53,785 nt of DNA. Origin: a virus. The notes below the pieces were generated by a model, which saw nothing but the letters and a program-made list of their open reading frames with translations, did not search any database and was not told the origin of the DNA. Shown one piece after another: positions 48,015 to 53,785 of this stretch. Where the stretch lies: the IMG/VR virus record IMGVR_UViG_3300025646_005002, positions 1-53,785 of that record. One strand, 5' to 3'. Both the position numbers and the translations under genes were made by a program. How positions within the stretch are numbered: the first letter of the stretch is position 1; the number at the start of each line of letters is the position of its first letter.

Positions 48015-48758
48015 ATGTTAAGAGATGTATTACTAGACATTGTAAAACACACTCATTCACTGGGATTTATTCAAGCAGTAAAACTTGAAAGCACAGATGA
48101 TAGCACAGTTGTTGAAGCAATGGATGATGATAGAACAGTGGTTCTAAAAGGCAAACTAAAAAATAAACTAGACAACGTTCCAGGTTTAATTGGAATGGGT
48201 AGACTTGGTGTATTATCAGGGTATCTAAACTATGAAGCATATGGCAAAGATGGTGCAAACATTGAAGTTGTAACCAACACAAGAGATGGTGTTGAAACAG
48301 CAGAAGAATTAAAGTTTACATCACCAGGTGGTTATAGTGCAAACTATAGATTTATGGTTAGTTCTTTGATTGAAGAACAATTAAAAACAATCAAGTTCAA
48401 AGGTGTTGAATGGGATATCACAGTACAACCAACACAGCAAAATATCAAAGACTTGACTTACTTTAACGGTATTATGGGTGGCTTTGAGCCAACATTTGTT
48501 GCAAAAACAGATGGCGATACATTAAAGTTTTATATTGGCGATGGTGCAAATGACAGAGTTGAAATTCCATTTGCTCAAAACGTGCAAGGCAAACTAACCA
48601 AAGGTTGGGCATGGCCACTAGCACAGGTATTGAGTATTTTGAAATTAAGCGATACTTCACAAGCAAGTATGTCATTCAGTGATCAAGGTGCTATGCAGAT
48701 TTCAATTGATTCTGGTACAGCAACTTATGATTACATACTTCCTGCAAGGAGCCAGTAG
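48015..48758 (+). CDS. 45: sliding clamp (T4 gp45 type)
   Basis: A 247-residue protein with the gp45 fold. FIQAVKLES at the N-terminus, LIGMGRLGVLSGYLNYEAY, VEWDITVQPTQQNIKDL and a C-terminus TYDYILPARS fit the T4 clamp family. As a ring around DNA it tethers the polymerase, and in T4 it also activates late transcription, consistent with the T4-late-like promoters here. It has a good promoter and strong ribosome site. The downstream gene starts with GTG inside its stop. Confidence 0.9.
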   Translation: MLRDVLLDIVKHTHSLGFIQAVKLESTDDSTVVEAMDDDRTVVLKGKLKNKLDNVPGLIGMGRLGVLSGYLNYEAYGKDGANIEVVTNTRDGVETAEELKFTSPGGYSANYRFMVSSLIEEQLKTIKFKGVEWDITVQPTQQNIKDLTYFNGIMGGFEPTFVAKTDGDTLKFYIGDGANDRVEIPFAQNVQGKLTKGWAWPLAQVLSILKLSDTSQASMSFSDQGAMQISIDSGTATYDYILPARSQ

Positions 48759-50284
48759 TGACTAAACCATACGGTGAAGATCTAACAGCCAGCCACAAAG
48801 ACTATGCAGTGTTTTTACCTGCGGTTAGTGGCTTTTATCAGACCTATGTAAGTAAGCAACAGCAGACTATTGGCACTGACAAACAGTTTGTGCCAGATGA
48901 TAGAATCCCAAAAGGATTTGAAAATGGCATTGAAGGATTAAACTACTTCAACAAAGACAAAGGCTACTTCAATTACAAATATGGATTATACTCGGCAGGT
49001 CATGCACACTTAGATGTTGAAAAGTCTATTGTGAATGAATCAATGTTTCACACAAGAGATAAAAAAGAAACAATTGTAGTGGGTGATAGTGGAGGATATC
49101 AAATTGGTAAAGGTGTGCTAAAGTTTGATTGGCAAAACTTCAAAGGACAATCTGCAAACAAAATGCGTGATAAGATTCTGCATTGGTTAGAACTTACAGC
49201 AGATTGGTCAATGGTGTTAGATATTCCTAGTTGGGCTTGTGATGCCACACATAGTCCTAAAACAGGATTAAAATCGTATGGTGATTGTATCGCAGGCACA
49301 GTACACAACAATGAATACTTTTTAAAAAATAGACTTGGACAAACAAAGTTTTTAAATGTGCTCCAAGGCTTTGATGCAGACACAGCCGATGTTTGGTATG
49401 ATGCAGTTAAGCATTTTCCATTTGAAGGTTGGGCTTTTGGCGGAAACAACATGTGTGATATGACTATGGCTCTCCGACGCTTGATCATATTACGTGATTC
49501 TAAATTACTTGATGGTAGGGATTGGATACACTTCCTAGGTACAAGTAAATTAGATTGGGCTTGTTTCTTAACGTCAATTCAAAGACAGGTACGAGAGCAT
49601 ATTAATCCAAACCTAACAATATCGTATGATAGTGCAAGTGCATTTGTGGCAACAGCACATGGTTTGGTATATACTTCACCGGTCCATACTAACAAGCGAT
49701 GGTCATATATTATGGACAAAGCAACTGATAACAAATCTTTGAAACTTTCCACTATACCGTTTCCATGGGAGTCGGAGATTGGTAGAAGAATGGTTATGGG
49801 TGATATTTGTTGGTATGGTCCTGGTGATTTAAACAAGGTTGGTAAAGAAGGTAAAACATCTTGGGATTCATTTGCGTATGCATTGATGATGGGGCATAAT
49901 GTTAATCAGCATATTAAGATTGTGCAAAAAGCCAATCAAATTATGGATATTGAATCAGCGATTCACAAACCAGATTATAGACATTGGCGTAAAGCAAGAC
50001 AAAAAGACACAGTAGCAGAATACAGTGAATGGTGTCCAAGAAACATACTTTACTTTAATACATTTATTGAAGACTTCTTTAAATCAGAAACACCAATGCA
50101 GATGTTAGTAGACAACCAAGCATTTTTAGATGATATTAAAGGTGTACGTTGGACTGGTAATTCTGGTAATGTGTTTAACAGTTTGTTTGATGTAGAAACT
50201 AAAAGTTCAATGGGTGATGAAAGTTTAGGCGATCCTAATGATGAAAAACTAGAACAACTAGAGAAAGTTTTAGAAACTGCATGA
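48758..50284 (+). CDS. dpdA: DpdA-like DNA 7-deazaguanine transglycosylase (TGT family)
   Basis: A 508-residue protein with a GTG start. TGT-family landmarks are VVGDSGGYQIGKG (D110, the general base position), KFLNVLQGFDADTADVWYDAVKHFPFEGWAFGG (the LQG....GyAIGG segment), HFLGTSKLDW and LTISYDSASAFVATAHG (D291, the nucleophile position). The CxCxxC zinc site of tRNA enzymes is absent. Such phage homologues exchange guanine in DNA for 7-deazaguanines. With FolE, QueE and a possible QueD in this window, genome modification against restriction is likely. The C-terminal 110 residues are specific. Confidence 0.87.
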   Translation: MTKPYGEDLTASHKDYAVFLPAVSGFYQTYVSKQQQTIGTDKQFVPDDRIPKGFENGIEGLNYFNKDKGYFNYKYGLYSAGHAHLDVEKSIVNESMFHTRDKKETIVVGDSGGYQIGKGVLKFDWQNFKGQSANKMRDKILHWLELTADWSMVLDIPSWACDATHSPKTGLKSYGDCIAGTVHNNEYFLKNRLGQTKFLNVLQGFDADTADVWYDAVKHFPFEGWAFGGNNMCDMTMALRRLIILRDSKLLDGRDWIHFLGTSKLDWACFLTSIQRQVREHINPNLTISYDSASAFVATAHGLVYTSPVHTNKRWSYIMDKATDNKSLKLSTIPFPWESEIGRRMVMGDICWYGPGDLNKVGKEGKTSWDSFAYALMMGHNVNQHIKIVQKANQIMDIESAIHKPDYRHWRKARQKDTVAEYSEWCPRNILYFNTFIEDFFKSETPMQMLVDNQAFLDDIKGVRWTGNSGNVFNSLFDVETKSSMGDESLGDPNDEKLEQLEKVLETA

Positions 50285-50502
50285 ACGAAGACCATATGGC
50301 GGCAAGATACACAGCAGAGTATATGGCAAATGAATACAGAAACGATGCCGCAAATCTAAAATACAAGTATAATCAATTAAAAAAAACAGTTAAAAAATTG
50401 ATTCAAGCAATTCCACAAGATAGGATTTTATGGCAACAGGATGTAAAAGATCTAGTTGACGAAGTAGAAAAACAAATGGAGAAACACGATGTCAGAGATT
50501 AA
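50281..50502 (+). CDS. small helical protein
   Basis: A 73-residue protein, overlapping the transglycosylase by four bases. It is predicted to be entirely helical, with a coiled coil (NLKYKYNQLKKTVKKLIQAI, KDLVDEVEKQMEKH). Function unknown. It overlaps the mazG gene by 14 bases. Confidence 0.6.
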   Translation: MNEDHMAARYTAEYMANEYRNDAANLKYKYNQLKKTVKKLIQAIPQDRILWQQDVKDLVDEVEKQMEKHDVRD

Positions 50503-50890
50503 TTTAAAAGAGTATTCACAATTTGTAGATAAAGTTACCAGTAGTGAATCAAAAGATAAACAAGCATTTCAGCAGAGATTAGATTCTTTATCTGCTGATG
50601 ATGTTCCAAGATTACTAACAGCGGCACTTGGCCTATCTGCAGAATCTGGTGAATTTACAGAAATTGTTAAAAAATTAGTGTTTCAAGGAAAAGCTCTTAC
50701 AGATGAAACACGAACTCATATGGTTAAAGAACTAGGTGATGTAATTTGGTATTGGATTCAAGGGTGTATGGCATTAGGCATTGATCCTAATGAAGTGATT
50801 AATAAAAATAAAGAAAAACTATTGGCCAGATATCCAGATGGCGAATTTAATGTTGATCAAAGTGAAAACAGAAAAGAAGGCGATATATAG
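50489..50890 (+). CDS. mazG: MazG-like nucleotide pyrophosphohydrolase
   Basis: A 133-residue all-alpha NTP pyrophosphohydrolase. GLSAESGEFTEIVKKLVFQ and VKELGDVIWYWIQ give the E-x-x-E ... E-x-x-D metal site. It hydrolyses (d)NTPs and perhaps alarmones. MazG genes are common in marine T4-like phages and have been linked to host starvation signals or to nucleotide clean-up. Confidence 0.88.
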   Translation: MSEINLKEYSQFVDKVTSSESKDKQAFQQRLDSLSADDVPRLLTAALGLSAESGEFTEIVKKLVFQGKALTDETRTHMVKELGDVIWYWIQGCMALGIDPNEVINKNKEKLLARYPDGEFNVDQSENRKEGDI

Positions 50891-50891
50891 A

Positions 50892-50919
50892 TTGACAAAA
50901 TTTATATGTGTGTTACTAT
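50892..50919 (+). promoter_or_regulatory. sigma70-type promoter, leaderless
   Basis: TTGACA (50892-50897), 16 bases, TACTAT (50914-50919). The predicted +1 is 50926, the A of the next ATG; no Shine-Dalgarno. Confidence 0.65.
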
Positions 50920-50925
50920 TAACTA

Positions 50926-51462
50926 ATGAAAAGAGAATACACTAATAATCTTGTAAAAGATGATATTACTGATTTTATTGGCAAAGAAGTAGAACGAACA
51001 CCTTGTTATGGAATGAAAACATACTTTGTTGTGGGTGTTCCTAAACAACATCCTGTTGAACTTATTAACTTTATGTTAAAGCATGATATAGAACAGGTTT
51101 ATTTTGGTGCTAATCATTCTTTTAAAAATTGGAAAGACAAATGGACTGATCCAATGGTTAATTGTATTAAAGAATGTTTGAATGCAAAATTTCACGTTAC
51201 AATTGATGTTGATCCTGTAACAGTTCCAGAACAAATAAAACAATTTTTATCAAATTCAAGATTTAGTATAACCTACGCAATTGTAATTCCAAACATTGAC
51301 AAAATCAAAGGCACAGTTAATATCAAATTAGATGATGAAGATTTTGAAGCAACTAATTCAGGTGTTTGGTCAACAACAATAGAAGCACTTAAAGTTCCAA
51401 ATAACTACACAGGATGGGACGCTTATAAACAGGATGAACCTGTGATTAACAAGGAGGCATAA
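50926..51462 (+). CDS. conserved T4-like marine phage protein
   Basis: A 178-residue protein. The core VVGVPKQHPVELINFMLKHDIEQVYFGANHSFKNW is a Rossmann-like alpha/beta unit that resembles a conserved family in oceanic T4-like phages. HVTIDVDPVTVPEQI and AIVIPNIDKI are further strands. No catalytic motif is evident. Transcription seems to start at its own ATG. It overlaps the next gene by one base. Confidence 0.7.
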   Translation: MKREYTNNLVKDDITDFIGKEVERTPCYGMKTYFVVGVPKQHPVELINFMLKHDIEQVYFGANHSFKNWKDKWTDPMVNCIKECLNAKFHVTIDVDPVTVPEQIKQFLSNSRFSITYAIVIPNIDKIKGTVNIKLDDEDFEATNSGVWSTTIEALKVPNNYTGWDAYKQDEPVINKEA

Positions 51463-52151
51463 TGGCTAAACCAACAATAGCACAGCAAAAGAAACTAATT
51501 AAAACACTTAAAACACCAGAACGTTATTTTACAGTTAACTTTGGTAGGTACGGTGGCGAAGTAGCCATGGGAGAAATTACCAAAGAACAATATGATTATT
51601 GGGAAGGCAAAGACGATGAATTTGCTAAACATTTACAAAATGCAGAGTGGGGTGAAGAAACAGATGATGGAACACCACCTGAAGCACGTTTTGATAAACC
51701 TTTTTATGAGTATGAAGATATTTGTCATTTGTCAGGTCCTGAGTTTGCAGACAGTCAGTATGTGTCAATTGAAGAAGTAGACAAGAACGGTAATGCACTT
51801 AAAGATGACCAAGGTAATTTTCTAGAAGAACAAACAGTAGAAATGCAAGACTTTGAAAGTCTTGGTGCTAAGATTACCTGTGAAGCAGAACACACACCAG
51901 ATTCAGAATCATGCAAGAACAAATACTACTTCTTTGGACAGTATTTCAACAAAGGTGGTTGGTACACAGATGAAATTATTAAAACAGGACCTGATGGTTT
52001 TGATTTTAAGAAATTAGAAATCAACTATCAAGACTGCGATGGATTTAAAGTTTTTAATGAATTTACCTATGATGGTAACAGTTATTACTTGCAAGAAGAC
52101 TCTACAGGTAAAAGTAGTTCTTTTTATGTAATGGAAGGTGACGAAGTTTAA
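51462..52151 (+). CDS. conserved acidic phage protein
   Basis: A 229-residue acidic protein. It starts with RYFTVNFGRYGGEVAMGEITKEQYDYWEG, a pattern shared with proteins of oceanic T4-like phages. The rest is beta-rich (YYFFGQYFNKGGWYTDE) with four Cys. No catalytic site seen. AAGGAGG lies upstream of the ATG, which overlaps the previous stop. Confidence 0.65.
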   Translation: MAKPTIAQQKKLIKTLKTPERYFTVNFGRYGGEVAMGEITKEQYDYWEGKDDEFAKHLQNAEWGEETDDGTPPEARFDKPFYEYEDICHLSGPEFADSQYVSIEEVDKNGNALKDDQGNFLEEQTVEMQDFESLGAKITCEAEHTPDSESCKNKYYFFGQYFNKGGWYTDEIIKTGPDGFDFKKLEINYQDCDGFKVFNEFTYDGNSYYLQEDSTGKSSSFYVMEGDEV

Positions 52152-52164
52152 ACTAGGAGGAAAT

Positions 52165-52353
52165 ATGGTAACTGCTAATGAACTAAGACAGCAACACAAA
52201 CAACTAAAGAAAAAAGTAGACGAAGCAGAAAGCACAAGGCAACACGTAAGAGATTGGCGAACCAAAGAAGAATTAGTCAATTTAAAAAAGGAAAAATTGC
52301 TAATGAAAGACAAACTAAACCATACAAAAACCAAAGGGGAGTCAGAAGAATGA
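52165..52353 (+). CDS. YdcH/DUF465-like small protein
   Basis: About 62 residues from ATG 52165, which has AGGAGG eight bases upstream; the frame is open a little further back. ANELRQQHKQLKKKVDEAESTRQ and VNLKKEKLLMKDKLNH match the helical-hairpin DUF465 pattern (LKKEKLxLKDxI). Function of the family is unknown. It overlaps the next gene by four bases. Confidence 0.72.
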   Translation: MVTANELRQQHKQLKKKVDEAESTRQHVRDWRTKEELVNLKKEKLLMKDKLNHTKTKGESEE

Positions 52354-52793
52354 AAAAACTAATATGGGTAACATTTAGAAAAGAAGGAATTCACAAATAT
52401 CCTGCGGCGCTGGATGATCCAAATTTGGCAACGGGCGACGAGTATGATGTAAGTTTTTTAGGTTATCCACACAGACACATCTTTCATTTTAAAGTGGCAA
52501 TTGAAGTTTTTCATGATGACAGAGATATTGAATTTATACAGTTCAAACGTTGGTTAGAAAAATTATACAATGAAGGTACACTGCAACTTGATTACAAATC
52601 ATGTGAAATGATAGCAGATGACATGTACAAAGAAATCAAACAAAAATATCCAAAACGTGATGTAAGAATAGAAGTAAGTGAAGATGGTGAAAATGGTTGT
52701 GAAATCTATTATCCAAAAAGTGAAAGCACAAAAACTGATTACAAAACCTATGGTGAAATGGTAGAAGGTGAAGACAATCATGCAACTCACTGA
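52350..52793 (+). CDS. T-fold-like protein, possible divergent QueD
   Basis: About 147 residues from ATG 52350. GYPHRHIFHFKVAIEVFHDDRDIEFIQFKRWLEKLY resembles the HGHNYxLxVxVxG..D..GMVxDFxxLK segment of 6-carboxytetrahydropterin synthases, with H-x-H as possible zinc ligands. YKSCEMIADDMYKEI is like their PTxENLAxxIW helix and VRIEVSEDGENGCEIYY like their E-T strand. The catalytic Cys of QueD is not evident. If correct it would fill the step between FolE and QueE. The likeness is by eye, so the function is open. Confidence 0.5.
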   Translation: MKKLIWVTFRKEGIHKYPAALDDPNLATGDEYDVSFLGYPHRHIFHFKVAIEVFHDDRDIEFIQFKRWLEKLYNEGTLQLDYKSCEMIADDMYKEIKQKYPKRDVRIEVSEDGENGCEIYYPKSESTKTDYKTYGEMVEGEDNHATH

Positions 52794-53232
52794 AAATTTT
52801 ACACTTGCAGAACTTTGCAAAAGTCAAACTGCTCTAAGAAAAGGCATTGACAATTTGCCAAAAGATCCAGATACAGTTACCAAAATGCAGACACTTGCAG
52901 AAAAGGTACTACAACCTGTTAGAGATAAATTTGGACCTACAGTGATTAATTCAGGTTATAGATGTAAAAAACTAAACACTGCTATAGGCGGTTCTAAAAC
53001 TTCACAACACTGTTTTGGTGAAGCGGCAGATATTGAAATACCCACTGTTAGTAATAGAGATCTAGCAGAATGGATCAAAAACAATCTAGACTTTGATCAA
53101 CTCATTCTTGAGTTTTATAACGGTAAAGATCCAAACAGTGGTTGGGTGCATGTATCTTACAAATCACCAGAAGATAATCGCAAACAAGTGCTTACTATTA
53201 ATAAACAAGGTACTTTTCAAGGTTTAATTTAA
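52780..53232 (+). CDS. M15-family peptidase, probable endolysin
   Basis: About 150 residues from ATG 52780 (a GTG at 52768 is possible). The zinc site is H77 and D84 in SQHCFGEAADIE and H124 in GWVHVSY, as in D-Ala-D-Ala carboxypeptidase/L-Ala-D-Glu peptidase endolysins. FTLAELCKSQTA and VINSGYRCKKLNTAIGG are usual for the family. It would cut peptidoglycan cross-links at lysis or entry. No signal peptide, so it would need a holin. Confidence 0.9.
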   Translation: MQLTENFTLAELCKSQTALRKGIDNLPKDPDTVTKMQTLAEKVLQPVRDKFGPTVINSGYRCKKLNTAIGGSKTSQHCFGEAADIEIPTVSNRDLAEWIKNNLDFDQLILEFYNGKDPNSGWVHVSYKSPEDNRKQVLTINKQGTFQGLI

Positions 53233-53282
53233 CAAAATAATATAGAAATCTATATATAATCACTTAATATAGGCCTCTTTAG

Positions 53283-53290
53283 CATAAATA
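53283..53290 (+). promoter_or_regulatory. T4-late-like promoter before the glycine-rich protein
   Basis: CATAAATA in the 135-base gap (53233-53367); predicted +1 is 53296. The leader of about 72 bases holds GTAAT-G-ATTAC (53297-53307), a short hairpin, and a GGAG ribosome site. No ORF of note is in the gap. Confidence 0.5.
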
Positions 53291-53367
53291 AAAGTGTAAT
53301 GATTACGATATGAACATATGGGTCATGTTGTAGTTTAATAAATTTTATTGTATAGGAGAAACATACA

Positions 53368-53625
53368 ATGGCAGGATTCGGTCCAACTTCAGGTAAAGGT
53401 ACAGCAGGTGCTGGTAACGGTTTAGGTCCAAAAACTTATATCTGTTCAATCGCAACTGGTACTATCACAGTAGAAGCGGCAATTACAGCCTTAACATCAG
53501 GCGATAACCACTTTACAATTGCGGCAGTTGAAGGTACAGGTAACGGCGATCATTTAGCAGTTCAAGGTACAGCAACATTCCCAACAATTGGTGGTGTAAC
53601 ATTAGTTGCAACTTTTAACGACTAA
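53368..53625 (+). CDS. small glycine/threonine-rich protein, probable virion component
   Basis: An 85-residue protein, rich in Gly, Ala and Thr, starting MAGFGPTSGKGTAGAGNGLG and followed by a beta-rich segment (TIAAVEGTGNGDHLAVQGTATF). It has a T4-late-like promoter, a good ribosome site and its own terminator, so it is likely made in large amounts late, as a capsid decoration or tail component. No family recognised. Confidence 0.68.
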   Translation: MAGFGPTSGKGTAGAGNGLGPKTYICSIATGTITVEAAITALTSGDNHFTIAAVEGTGNGDHLAVQGTATFPTIGGVTLVATFND

Positions 53626-53645
53626 TATTAATTTTTAAATATACA

Positions 53646-53676
53646 AAAGGGCGGCTTTATGTCGCCCTTTTTTTAT
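53646..53676 (+). terminator. rho-independent terminator
   Basis: GGGCGGC (about 53650-53656), loop TTTAT, GTCGCCC (53662-53668), then a run of T. The stem has seven pairs with one G-T. It ends the unit of the small glycine-rich gene. Confidence 0.9.
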
Positions 53677-53701
53677 GGCTGATTTTTCTCAAAAAATAGT
53701 G

Positions 53702-53709
53702 TATAAATA
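53702..53709 (+). promoter_or_regulatory. T4-late-like promoter before the riboswitch
   Basis: An exact TATAAATA. The predicted +1 is 53715, the first base of the P1 stem of the glutamine-riboswitch-like RNA. Confidence 0.55.
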
Positions 53710-53712
53710 TTG

Positions 53713-53770
53713 TACGTTCATCCTATCAAGGACGGAAGTAGCATAATGCGAAGGAACGCACCTAACTTTA
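53713..53770 (+). ncRNA. glutamine riboswitch-like RNA (glnA / Downstream-peptide class)
   Basis: The consensus blocks are in order: CGTTCATCC (53715-53723), GGACGGAAGTAG (53730-53741) and CGAAGGAACG (53749-53758) followed by CACC. P1 is CGTTC (53715-53719) with GAACG (53754-53758), P2 is TCC/GGA around 53721-53732, and GCA-TAA-TGC (53741-53749) is the third stem. This is the known glutamine-sensing RNA of cyanobacteria and marine phages. An AGGAGG ribosome site follows at 53777, so the controlled gene starts just past the window end. Confidence 0.9.
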
Positions 53771-53785
53771 ACCAAAGGAGGGTGA

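Noticed and set aside
53713-53770. Riboswitch as proof of a cyanobacterial host
   Set aside because: The RNA class is known from cyanobacteria and marine phages, but no photosynthesis gene is in the window and other genes fit an alphaproteobacterial host; the RNA alone is not decisive.
1-53785. CRISPR arrays, insertion sequences, integrase or attachment sites
   Set aside because: I found no regularly spaced repeats, transposase or integrase genes, or long direct repeats in the window.

Overview
The window is one contiguous piece of a marine T4-like myovirus genome. Every credible gene lies on the plus strand, genes overlap by 1-4 bases or sit a few bases apart, and the DNA is AT-rich. T4-type replication proteins place it: family B DNA polymerase (gp43), sliding clamp (gp45), clamp-loader ATPase (gp44), a flap/5'-3' exonuclease (RNase H type) and a GroES-like cochaperonin (gp31 type). 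Many small conserved proteins resemble those of oceanic T4-like phages. No photosynthesis genes are present. The AT richness, Hfq, tripartite tricarboxylate transporter parts and curli genes point to an alphaproteobacterial host such as SAR11 (a pelagimyophage). The host is inferred, not shown.

Layout. (1) 1-1576: small lipoprotein, tRNA-Ala(UGC), SufS-type cysteine desulfurase. (2) 1673-7634: a curli-type cassette, csgF, csgG, curlin-repeat protein 1, FecR-domain protein, curlin-repeat protein 2 and a CHASE2 class III nucleotide cyclase. (3) 7655-14672: two small membrane proteins, tRNA-Gly(GCC), two methyltransferases, a degenerate amino-acid dehydrogenase, TctA, a 2OG-Fe(II) oxygenase, TctC and a sulfotransferase-like protein. 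(4) 14730-20909: small conserved proteins, leucyl aminopeptidase, Hfq followed by a strongly structured non-coding stretch, a histone H1-like protein, an A-type Fe-S carrier and a DnaE-like fragment. (5) 20915-31437: GroES-like protein, clamp loader, nitroreductase, glycosyltransferase, FolE, cytidylyltransferase, PRTase, HIT protein, QueE, cupin, HNH protein and exonuclease. (6) 31446-42445: HtrA-like protease, glutaredoxin, IF-1, a probable lysis group (small membrane proteins, lipase, spanin-like pair), then DnaJ, peptide deformylase, ClpA and a saccharopine-dehydrogenase-like protein. (7) 42442-53785: DNA polymerase, epimerase, a 668-residue protein with an oxygenase C-terminus, sliding clamp, a DpdA-like transglycosylase, MazG, a possible QueD-like protein, an M15 peptidase, a small glycine-rich protein with a terminator, and a glutamine-riboswitch-like RNA at the window's right end.

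How the genes may work together. FolE, a possible QueD, QueE and DpdA form most of a route that puts 7-deazaguanines into DNA. IF-1, peptide deformylase, tRNAs, Hfq, DnaJ, GroES-like protein and ClpA suggest control of host translation and protein quality. SufS and the A-type carrier suggest Fe-S supply. The curli cassette would export amyloid-like fibres through CsgG, with FecR and a cyclase alongside.

Regulation. Two promoter types are visible: sigma70-like (TTGACA, 16-18 bp, TATAAT-like) and T4-late-like (NATAAATA). In both types the predicted +1 often falls on or within 3 bases of the start codon and no Shine-Dalgarno is present, suggesting leaderless messages. This, together with the phage IF-1, the curli-cyclase cassette and the Hfq-adjacent RNA, is the most novel part of the window.
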